A stretch of 64,000 bases of DNA from Trematomus loennbergii (lineage: Eukaryota; Chordata; Actinopteri; Perciformes; Nototheniidae): NCBI GenBank assembly GCA_012861695.1, contig JAAOOA010000399.1, positions 14,491,248 to 14,555,247 on the forward strand, in the 5' to 3' direction. Position 1 is the stretch's first letter. Every line of letters starts with the position of its first letter. The position numbers were made by a program, and so were the translations under genes. The notes beneath the pieces were generated by a model. It had not been told where the DNA came from. It saw nothing but the letters and a program-made list of their open reading frames with translations, and ran no database searches. This document shows positions 51,971 to 62,732 of this stretch, in pieces.

Positions 51971-54520
51971 CCTGTTAAGCCCTGAGCCTGTTTTTCAGGT
52001 CTCAGGCTCGAAAATGACATTCCCAGAACAAATGACCATATCTTCCCTTCTAAAAGGGTTAAATTAATCATCTTTTTTCTCAAAGTAATGATAAACCTGT
52101 GAGTTGGATGTAGAAAAGTCAGAATCAATATAGATGTTTTTTATTTGAAAGAAAATTCAGATTTTACATAGTAAAACACTGTAAATTATAGTGTCCGTCC
52201 AACAATTCTTTTTTACTTATAGTGAAAACTACCCTTGGATGATGGGTTAGTAGACTAAAAACTTTAGGAATCCAAAGTACAACATATAATAAGTACCCTG
52301 TATCAAGATTGATGCAAAACAAGTGACATTTGACCTTTTTAGAGAGATTTAGCCAACAAAACAACACTTCTGGGGTCATTTGGGTGGATTTTCCATATCT
52401 CTGGCCCCCCTTGCTCGATTTTGACGAATGAAATATCTTTCTGACCGTTAGAGCCAATAGAATCGAAGGGGAATTTCCCCACACACACACATGGTAAAAA
52501 AAAAACGTGGGGGCTTCGCGCATGCAGTTTTGCATCAGAGCGAACCTATCTCTCGCTCTGACATCTGGAAACGGAAAAGCAGTTTTATTGCTTATGGATT
52601 ATCAGAAATCATTTCAAAGGGACACAGACACATTAGACAGGGCTGCCAACACTCACGCATTGAGCGTGAGAGTCACGCAATTAACCCATATCTCACGCAC
52701 TCACGCCACACTTGCCTTTCCTCACGCTAAATTTTCGTCCAAAATAAATGTATATAAAAATAAAGTGAAGGAACAGCAAACCGAGCGGTCTACGAAATGA
52801 GACGGTCTTCTGGCTTAGTTCAGTAAAGATGGAATGATATTGGGAGATTCTGATTTCACGGATCAATAACTCATGAACAAAACGTTGTTCAGACACAAAT
52901 TACGTCTCCTAAGTACCGTGGTAAGGTTGACAACGAACTACAATCACATTTTGATAAAAAAAAGCCAATATGCGCCGTCCTCCGAGATGGACACATTACA
53001 TTGGTCTCTATCCGCAGCCGGAGAAGAAACGAGTGCTCAGGGACCGTCTGCAAAGTGCAACTCCGAAAAAAGAGAATACAATAATATTCAATCACTATTA
53101 TACAGTATATTACTACCAAACTCACCACACACATCAATAGTCTCCTGTTGGTCATACTACAGCAAGGAGTTTGGAAGAATATGCTTTTGAATAATTTTGG
53201 GGAATATTTATAATGTAAAATCTTCAATAAATATGGCATCATCTTAAATAACTTTACTATTATACAGTATATTTCTACCAAACTCACTATTTGCATTGTT
53301 GTTGTTAGCATCTGGTTAGCTAGCTGCGCTAACGGATATTAGAAGCTGTTTCTAAAACAAGGAAAGGGAGAGCTCTCTCCTGTCAGACTGAGAGAGATAA
53401 CTACAGTGAGGTAAGGGACTCTCTGTGTTTAGATAGTTAACTTTAGTCTAGTTATCTCAGTGGGTCTCAAACGGTTTGGTCACCATTTATGAGAATAAAT
53501 GAAAAACAGTTATGAAATACTATATGACAGTAAAACAAGAATATAGTTTAAAAGGTGAGTGATTTGTAAAATATCCATAAAGAAAAAGAAAATCTGTTTA
53601 CAGTTCTGTTTCATATGGGTGTTGAGTGATGTATCCATAAATTCATTTTGCTCTCAAAGTGCACCAGGTTGATGCATTTAACTTCAATATTGAAAAAAAA
53701 TCTTCCCGGAGGAGCATGCCCCCGGACCCCCTAGAGGAGGTGAGGACCCCCCTCCCCCCCCCACACTTATAAAATATCACTTTACCTCTGCTTACACCTA
53801 TATGCCATTTTATATGCTGTGAGCTGATGATCGAGCCTTCATTGTAAGAGTCGCGGGTACACTGTGTATGTGCGTATTCCACTGTAGCGCCCGGTACATT
53901 AATGGGAAACCCTAGTTTGTACATGTTCAATACATTTGTAACAGTGTACACATGAACGTTTCTTTTTTCGGTTCACCAAAAAAAAATCTCACTCCAAGCT
54001 GAACTCAAATGTTGGCAGCCCTGCATTAGATTAACCTATGGATTAACTTCAGCAGCGTTTTTATCGTTTTAATGCCATTGAAGACCACTTTTGACCAGAC
54101 TACGACACAGGTAAGCCATGTTAGCGTTTTTAGCTACCTAGCGCCACATGTTTTGATGTCTGTTTTTGTTTATGAAGTCACAAGTTCGTATCAGAGTGAT
54201 AATGTATGTACCCATCGATTCTGTGTCATCTCACGATCAGATCGATGGTTTGGATGTGGAGAAAAGATAAATAATAAGGTTTTATGAGTGAGTTTCGGTG
54301 CAGTAAATCTGTTAGCATTTTTCGCTCGTTGCTAATTCAGAGGCTCAGCGTTAGCATTGTGGGGGTTTTTTTAATTAATTTTTTTAAATGATCAGTTAGA
54401 TGAGTTTCTTCCCGTTACATGGATATAAAACATTCATAGTTTATTAAATGAACATGCCCTCAGACACTGTTTCCTGCAAGATGTTGCGGGAGGGCACCGG
54501 GGTCTCTCGGGCTTAACAGG
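51971..54520 (+). mobile_element. TTAA-type non-autonomous element split by a nested insertion
   Basis: The left end CCTGTTAAGCCCTGAG and the right end CTCGGGCTTAACAGG are inverted repeats. TTAA lies directly outside both (51967-51970 and 54521-54524). Without the insertion at 52638-54023 the element would be about 1.16 kb, the size of the inverted copy at 45605-46708. The left end carries a small hairpin (GAGCCTG..CAGGCTC). No transposase is visible. ORFs such as 52164-52535 lie inside it and are chance. Confidence 0.85.
52638..54023. mobile_element. Nested hAT-like element inside the TTAA element
   Basis: Termini are CAGGGCTGCCAACA at the left and TGTTGGCAGCCCTG at the right, exact inverted repeats of 14 bases. 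CATTAGA is duplicated on both sides (52631-52637 and 54024-54030). A hAT would normally give 8 bases; GCATTAGA versus ACATTAGA would be 8 with one change. The left part is full of CTCACGC/GCGTGAG steps. Inside, a 32-base block occurs twice (53094-53125 and 53256-53287). The body is 1386 bases without an intact transposase; the ORFs of 105 and 140 codons near 52873-53311 are unrecognised. Confidence 0.85.
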
Positions 54521-54524
54521 TTAA

Positions 54525-57500
54525 CAATGTCATCATGTTTTTTTTAATACGTTCGATTGTGCCAGAAATGTAGGATTTGAATACAATGCCTTAATTAGAA
54601 AAGCTGAAGAGGGATGGGGAGAGAGAGGGGACAACATGCAGAATAGGGCCCCAGCACATGGGACACTTGATCCAGCAAGTGAGCTACCAGAACACCCCGC
54701 TGTGATGCAATCTTAAACGGGTAAATGCATAGTGCTCAGTAAAAGTATAATTTAATCCACAGCAAATTGCTGGTTCATTACAATCCCAAAGAAGATGCAT
54801 TTCATGAAAGCCCAATTGCCAGAATAATTTCTCTCCTGAGAAAAAGAAATTCTCAAGAAACTAGACCCCTGCTAACATGCAGATGCGCTGCCACACTTGA
54901 GGTTTACCAGGCTGCCATTAAGACACACACATTAAAGCAGTTCTCTCTTTCCGCTCTCACACCCACGCTGCACTCAGGGAGCGGCTGCCCCAAATGGCTG
55001 CGCTGTCGTCAGCACGGTCTCCTGGGAGGTGAAAGTGTCTCAGGTTTAGAGGCTCTGTGTGGCACTTGATGCAAAAAGAAGCAGGTAGGTAGATGCAATC
55101 GTTTTAAACATAAATCAATTAGATGTGATTTAAATATACTTAGATTTCCTTTCACATATGGAGGCATTTTGTCCAACATGATGTGCCGCTTTACATCTTT
55201 GGTATAATGTGCAATTAGAGGTTTCCGAAAGAGGCACGATGATTTATGGCCTCTGTTTGTCACCCACCGGGCCTTAAGCACTTCATCTGAAGACAAATGA
55301 CAATAACAAGACCATAGACTGTATATATAGAGGACTACTGTTGCTTTCCCATGTACAGGCTGACTTTGTTATAGCGATGGTGTTTCTTTTAGTTGTCTTT
55401 TTCTTTATATCAATGATGTCATATTCAAATACGAGCAGTAACATGCAGCAAATGGTAGTCCTATTTTATTTCTTCACGCAGAGACATAAACATTAAACTG
55501 ATTTGATTTGCAAACCCCATTACATTCAGTAGATAAGCACACATGGGGACTTACCTATCATATAGAAAATCAAGAAAAGACAATAACATTTGCATGTTCC
55601 CTGCCAGCCTTATCCATTGTCATTTGTGTAAGAGTGCAGGCGACATTACAGATTGCCATAATCCCTCAAAGCTGACAATTGTGATATGGCTGTTAATGTT
55701 GTCACTGTACTGTTTGGTGCCTCCAGGACAATACATCATTTGTACAGTCATTTTCACTTCAGGAATTGGCTCCAACGCAGGTGATTGTGTTCCAACAATG
55801 CTGTATAAAAAATGCACCGAAAACGTTGTGAAGCCAAGAGCAGGAATGAAAATATCCTGAAGCCAGTTTAGAGTGGATCAAGTTGTAATGTACGGTGAAT
55901 GAGAAAAGACAGCAACATTACGTCTTCATCTGTTTCCCAACACTGTGCTGAGGAAAACCAATGTAAACCTGCTGCGGATGAAACTAGCCATGTGTTCTCC
56001 GGTTCCTTCCTCAGAGGGAAGACAGAGTTGAGGAGAGCTTTTGTTCTGGGGTAAAAAAAAACAGTGTTGCCAGCTCCTTTCAGCACCCTCTGATTCAATG
56101 CACATTTACAGGGCCCCACTACACAGGTAATGCCCTGTAAGAAAGTTGAAAAGCATATAGCAATGATTCTGTCATCAGGGGTCTATAACCGGGGTCTATG
56201 TGCTCCAGCTGGGACAATGCATACTTGCCATGGGAAGCATTTGTGATACCCTGAGAAATACAGGTACCTCAGCAGCAGGAGATGATCATCCTCACTTGGA
56301 AGTTACCAGAAGTATTTTTGGGGAGCCTACGTTTGTGAATGTCATTACAGAAGATAAAGGACAGGAGAGGAGGAATGAGGTTGTTCTTCAGTCTCACCTT
56401 TAACTCTCCAGATGTTCTCACTTTGATGTTTTGCAAGTGGGGATGCATCAATATACAGATACTAATGTTGATACTCATATAGGCCGTATACTGATGCAAT
56501 GAGCTGGATTAGGTATTAGTGAGAACAAAACTGATCAATAATAAACATTTTATACTGGATTGAGCAGGTCTACATTTTACTCTAGATCTCCTTGTTGTTG
56601 AAGGCAAAGAGCTCCAAGTTCACTTTCATGTGGCACAACATCACATGATATGAATCAGTTCAGTTCAGGTTTTTCCATTGAGAACATTTAACCTGAATAT
56701 AAACGTGAATATACTTCCTTCTGAAAGTGAGTTTAAAATGAAAAATTCCCTCTACCAACAAGAGCGTCAGCTACAGTAGTTCGTAAAGTCAACTTTCAAA
56801 TAGCATAACAATAAAGACAGGCTTTTAAATTCCTTTTTACATCATCAATAAACACAATTTAACGTGTAATCATGCTCCAAAGGTTCCAGCTGCCAGGTTG
56901 CAGGCTGAAGTGATGTGTTGATGCAACTAGAGTATTAAACTGGATCAAGAGAAAGCACAATGCAGGCACGAGAAGGAGTTAGATCGAAAGCACCTAATAT
57001 GGTATCAAAATGGACTATTAGAGGTAACATTATAAGGCACAATGGAGCAGTAATGGCTGATTGCAAGGGCGGTTATTTCCACTATAGTGACTTGCAATAA
57101 TAAACTCTGGCAGGGAATTGACCTGAAATGATGTTTCATCCATATAAATTCATCAGATATATTCCCAAGGGGTATCATTAGTACTGCAGAATGTTAACAA
57201 TATTTTTGCCAGCTATTTCTATACTACATGAAAAGAAAAACGTCTAAAAGCCAAATAATAATTTAATTTCCCCTGATTGAAAAGACATGCTATGTTATAC
57301 TGTGTTAGTTGTTATAGAAATTCCCGCCTGTTAATATTGTCTCAGTATATTATTGTTTCTTCCTTCCACCTTATGCTCCCTAAGCCCTTTGCTCACTTAA
57401 CCTTATAGTACATTAAAAATTAAACAGGCCATTAATAAGAAAGGATGAGTGCTATAACTTCATGACAATCACAAATCATATTTAGCCGGACAGAACCTGA

Positions 57501-60458
57501 TTCTAAAAAGACTTGCATTGAATAATTTCTTTTTGCAAGTTGACTGGTGAAGTAAGTTTTCCATCTTATTGAAATGACCACACCAAGGTAAATAAGAATG
57601 TCACAGTCCTGGTACCTTCACCCGTCATCATCCTGGTAAATATTATCTTATTAGCAAAGACTGAAATTACTTTCTTTTGCAGCGGGAAGATTTTTCTGCT
57701 GGGGAAATATAATGCTTTCATATTATTCTAATTTGACTTTGGTTAAAGAGTCCTTCTATTGACCACCCCCAAAACAATTAGCATAAATGATCATGTGTCT
57801 AAAATAATGTTTGTGTCTAGTGGAGTTATTATGAGAACTGTTATTTCGTTTCCCACAATGGTGTACATGCAAAAACATTACCATTATGTTGTCATATATC
57901 TCACAAATATATTAACATAATATTTAATATAGCTTAAATTCCCCTGTATGTTTTAAATGTTCAACATAGCTGGCATGTGGACAAAGGTTTAAACAAAGTA
58001 TTCTGATTCTGACTCTGAATAAGTCACAGGAACCATTGAACTGAACAAAGCAGAGTGGGATTTTAAAACAAAATGGTCTCACAGAAATACTTTCAAACTT
58101 ACTTTGAAATGTTAGTTGTTTTATTATGAAGATCACATAATACCAAACATAAAATGTGATGAGTGCCAGGTACAGTTAAGGCTCTTCGTACACAAATCAA
58201 GTTTTAAACTTTGTCAAATACCTCTATTAGTTGCCTGAAGAAAATAATAATCCACAGAGCATTCAAACCTACTGCTAAGCCTCATAATGCTTGACTTGTT
58301 GCAAAGCACAACTTCACTTTTATGGCAGCACGGTAACAATACAATAAGATTTATCCTCTGAAGTCAAAAAAGGTCTGAGCAGTTCAAATATGCTTCACAA
58401 ACCTTCAGCAGCTCTTACAGAGAATGTTTATTCATAGTGTGTTTACAATAGCAATGCGCTCAAAGACTGATTATCTGTGTATCATAATTACATGAGTTAT
58501 CACAGTGATGATTAAAAGAGACAACTATAAACTATATAAAGCTACAAAGTGTATTTCAGTCTAAGAAAAGAAAAGAAGGGAACAGTCCAGCTTTCTGTTT
58601 TCTGTTTTGATATATTAGTATCACTGCTGCTTCTCCGTCAGTGCTGGAGTGCAGAGCCATGACATCATTTCCAAATGTTTTGAATGTATATAATGTTCTC
58701 AGTGACAGTCTGCCAGTGGAATTGGTTCTGCTACGAGCAATGGTCCAAACCCAACATAAGCTGTGCTCTGATGTATGTCCTGCGCCTGACAGTCACAAGG
58801 ACATTTTCAAGATGATGTTAAAGATTAGCAATCAATAACAGACATCATTTTTTAATTTACACTTGAAAGGACCAGCCAGATGGTGAAAATTGCTCAGACA
58901 AGCATGATTTTCCTGAGATGGTTTAGTCTCTTTTGTTTTCACGGGGTGACCACAAACACATGTGAATACTTAAGGGAGACATTCTACATGGGATGTGTTT
59001 TGATCATTTGTCATAACGAACAAAGAAGACATTTGATATGACCACACAGTCATCTGAAATGTAATTATATTGTAAAATAATCAATTTCATCTCTAGTACT
59101 ACATAGATTTAATTTCATACAGATATCGGCTTCTTAAAAAACATTAAAAAATAACTTGAAAAACTAGATGGTGTCTAGTGAACTGCCTGTCTATTGATGT
59201 TAAAACAAATATGTACAAGTCTAAGATTTTGTATATGTTTTCAACGTTAAGAGCATCTTTGTCCTTATGCAGCAGATTGGTGTCAGACCTCCATTAAAAG
59301 CTCCTCTTATCGCCTCTGTGCACTGACAGCACATCCCAACATCTGAGTCCTGCTGACTGTCTTCTTCTTCTGTCTCGTCCCCAGACTGCTGCTAAGAGCC
59401 GTCCAGCTGGGATAATTGGACCCCCTGTCCACCTTTTTCTGACATTAATGCTGCCTGAAAGCTCTCGGTCACACATGGTGGGGATACTAACATGGCAGCT
59501 ACACCTCTCTGTTTGGCCTCCCGTGCTCACAGACTAACAGCGCATTCATTTTCATTCCACAGACAGTTTGGACCGGGTAATGACGACATCTGTCACTAGG
59601 AGGGGGGAGTCTTTGGGGTCTTGTGACAGAATGGAGAAAAGAGGAATGGAAATGAGTACTTGAAATAACATAGAATAGGCAGAGATCATTCTCCAATTGC
59701 CCTCCTTCTGCCATTTATGGGGAAGAAAAGGAAATTGCAAAAAGTCCATCACCCGTTGAGTTTATTTGAAATGTCTGCATAAACCTACTTATATTGTTAG
59801 CACTGTGCTACCCAAATGCTTTTTATAGGATGTGGATAATGCACTTAGTATGAGGCAAAGACTTTTCATTAACAGCATTTCTGCGCTGAGATTGTAATCC
59901 GCAATTTGTATTTCATTATTCTGTATGATCACTTTATTTGGCTGATGGTCTAGGTCATGAAATGCAATGTCAATAAAGTACATACAACCTAAATCCATGT
60001 GAATCTGGTTGAAATTCTATTTATATGCAAATACAGAGATATTGTTCCTAAATCTGTTAGTCTGAAAATGTATTTATTTGATTAATGTCTGACCTGCATG
60101 GATTTAAAATGTGTGACAATTTAATACCAGCAAGATAAACGGAGAAGAAATACTGCAATATGGAAGTAATTTAAAAGACCTTCACTTATACATGGGACTA
60201 TTGACCTCCAAAATGTAATTAAATGTGTCAAATAATGTTTTTCCTTTATTATGGAAGTAGATTTGGTCACTGTTATTGTATCATATTATTGCCAAATCTG
60301 CTCAATTTATTATGCTTTTGCAACAAAAAATAAAGAAAACATGTCATCAGATGCTCATTTGGTATGACCTGAGCAAAGATATTAGGTAAATACGTGGAAA
60401 TGATGTAATCATTAACCTGTTCCATACTAAAACAAAATCAAATGTAAACACTATTCAT
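54525..60458. other. Intergenic, no gene seen
   Basis: This is AT-rich unique sequence, the longest stretch of the desert without a recognised repeat. ORFs at 54767-55069 and 55543-55860 have no family resemblance. Conserved regulatory elements are possible, but only comparison with other fish could show them. Confidence 0.4.
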
Positions 60459-60849
60459 TTAAAGGTAGGGTAGGTACATTTGAGAAACCGGCTCGAGATC
60501 GCTAGAATTTGAAAATACACAACCGGAGAAAATCTGCCACTTCCTTATAGAGCCCCTCCTCCAACACACACGAACGCGCACATGACCAATGAGGGCACGA
60601 GATAAGTTTGTGCACAGATGGAAGGCTGACAGGCAGGTAGGCCATCCAGTTATTTTTAGCCGGGCCGGCTAAAATGATTGGTCGTGCTTTTTACAGTATT
60701 ACGGCTTCCACAGATTACATTTTTTTATGGATTTTTTTGTCAAAGCACTTAAGATATTCATTGCTATCGGGATGTTAAGAGCATTCCATGGAATATAACA
60801 AAAAGTGTATCTCGAGCCGGTTTCTCAAATTTACCTACCCCACCTTTAA
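60459..60849. mobile_element. TTAA-flanked MITE, copy 2
   Basis: This is the same family as 17123-17511 and in the same orientation. It starts TTAAAGGTAGGGTAGGTAC and ends TACCTACCCCACCTTTAA, with TTAA at 60459-60462 and 60846-60849. The interior matches copy 1 nearly base for base, including GGGCACGAGATAAGTTTGTG and GCCGGGCCGGCTAAAATGAT. A few substitutions and one-base indels separate the copies. Confidence 0.85.
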
Positions 60850-61636
60850 TGTAATGTTTACAGAGGCTACTTACTGACTTTTATACTACTGAAAAGCAAT
60901 AGCAAGTTGTTGCCAGGGTTTCGCTGCACATGGGAACCTGCAGATAATTACTGTGGTTTTGTTTATTGTGTTCCCTGTTGTGTTGCCAAGCCACAGAACA
61001 AGGTTTACACTCAATTGTGAAGCTTTGTAACCACGTTGCCCTGTATCCTCAGACACAGAGACTCCACATACTGCCGATCACTCTGGAAGTAACAATGTTT
61101 ACCTTTGCCATCTTTCCAACTGCTTGTTGACATGAGACCCAGGCTTGTTGGGCATGATATCAAAACTCCAGCTACCTGTTGACACACTGAGCTTAAAATC
61201 TAAATCTCCTCATTGCATTCAAATAGGTTAGTGTCCAAAAGCAAATCGTAAAGACAAGAGAATCATTCTTGCACAGATGAAAGGATGTTGGCTTGCACCA
61301 CATCTTTCTGTGGTTGTCAGAGACTAACTCTGCAGGCTCCCCAGTGTTCTTGTTCTCTGAGGAGTTGAACTACAGCTTCAGAGAGGGTGAGGCTGGTTAC
61401 TTCATATCAGGAAAGGTCATAGAGGAGGCTTCATGTTTTAACTCCTACAGAAAATACATGTTGGCTAGACCCGTCATGACTGGAAATCCTGACCTCATAT
61501 ACTTGCACTTCAATGTTATCACCTGGTTTTGTCAGACTTTGTAAAAACTGATATTAAATACTAAACCTGATGATGCGTTTCAGCATTCTTTCTTGGACAT
61601 GTCACATTGATACAAGACAAAACATCTTGAGTGTCT
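60850..61636. other. Intergenic between MITE and CTCF-like site
   Basis: No gene was recognised. An 83-codon plus-strand ORF (61293-61544) has no motif and no splice support. Confidence 0.4.
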
Positions 61637-61652
61637 TGCTGCCACCTAGTGG
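61637..61652 (-). promoter_or_regulatory. Strong CTCF-type binding motif
   Basis: Read on the minus strand it is CCACTAGGTGGCAGCA. It fits the vertebrate CTCF core consensus CCASYAGRKGGCRSYV at all 16 positions. It lies about 500 bases past the rbm6 stop, between that gene and the semaphorin desert, and its motif points toward the semaphorin. The other partial matches I noticed in the window are weaker. Binding itself is inferred. Confidence 0.6.
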
Positions 61653-62152
61653 ACATGAGATGTACAGCAGAACACTGAACAAAAACTTCAAATGCAGAAA
61701 AAGCTACTTCATAATATTTTTTACTTAAACATGTGTACATACAATTGAAACTTCGACCCATGAAAAGGAAATATTTTCTCAAGTTTAAAACAAAATGTAA
61801 TTGTGGCCAGTGTGACAGTATCATAAAAAAAGAAAGAAATTACATTGACAAATGTCATAATTCTACACAGGCCACACATAAAACATTGGCAAAAATAGTT
61901 AAACAGGATGATTAACATTTTCTATACAACATCCCTTGTTAAGGATGAGAAGTATCAGTTGTTTAAGCTCCACAATAGCCATGTCATTTCATTTTGACAC
62001 ATCATTTTCATCTTAATTCAGTGTAGAAAACGGTGGTTCTGTAGTTTAATAATGTCCAAGGCAGAGAAACTTCAGAGGCGTTCTTATGCTTAGGTGGGTA
62101 GGGTGTCATATTAACAAATCACATATCAAATTGAGGATGGGTTCAGGTGAGA
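61653..62152 (-). other. 3' flank / 3' UTR of the rbm6 gene
   Basis: The rbm6 stop codon occupies 62153-62155 on the minus strand. An ATTAAA-type poly(A) signal (TTTAAT on the plus strand, 62045-62050) lies about 105 bases further on, so the 3' UTR may be short. No perfect AATAAA was noticed nearer. The end of the transcript is uncertain. Confidence 0.4.
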
Positions 62153-62732
62153 TCACTCGAGTTCCTTAAACCGTGCAAACATGGCCTTGCGAACCGCTTG
62201 TTTGTAGGTGGCATGGTCCCAAACCACAGGGTCTTTCTTTTTTCGTGGCTGGAGAGAAATGTACAATAGAGGTTTTAACAAACCAACAACAAACACCACA
62301 TTTTGCAGAGAAAAATAGCTGCAAACTTACCGGGGCAGGTTCAGATCCGAGACCAAGACCAGGTCTCTCGCTGACTTTATGAATATCCCTACGCATAGAG
62401 AACAAATGGTTAAGACAAATATGTCACTAATCTAAATATTCCCATTTCAGTGAGAGGTCAGTTCAGACACATACCTTGAGCCTCCAGCCCAGGAGTTATG
62501 ATGCTGCATCTGTTGGTGGTGTTGTTGTTTCCTTTTCTTCGGCTCTGGTGACCTGGAGGGTTCTTTTGTAGTGAGCTGTGAATGACACAATCCACCTTTA
62601 GTATTCAACGACTTCAAGCTCTCCTCAGCACATGTTCACCCCTTTATTTCCACCTACTTCTTTCTCCTGGTTCTCCAGTGCCTCCAGCTCCTTCTTGGAC
62701 CTCTTGATCTTAAGGTGGATCTCCATGTTTTG
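62153..62732 (-). CDS. rbm6: rbm6 terminal exons: basic helix, reduced G-patch, conserved C terminus
   Basis: There are four exons. 62658-62732 encodes [20 protein letters not shown] plus NQEKE. 62475-62575 encodes [18 protein letters not shown] and a His/Gln-rich run ending in SWAGGS. 62331-62388 encodes [19 protein letters not shown]. 62153-62248 encodes [20 protein letters not shown] and ends MFARFKELE. The expected G-patch of about 45 residues between finger and C terminus is reduced to a PGLGLG-like remnant. The introns on either side (82-90 bases) are too short to hide another exon of usual size. Confidence 0.82.

Noticed and set aside
52164..53311. Several 100-140 codon ORFs around 52.2-53.3 kb as possible transposase genes
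   Set aside because: None shows the hAT dimerisation motif, a piggyBac DDD region or zinc fingers, and the frames cross element boundaries or contain only chance open sequence.
61293..61544. 83-codon plus-strand ORF near the rbm6 3' end
   Set aside because: There is no family resemblance, no splice or promoter context, and no continuation on either side.
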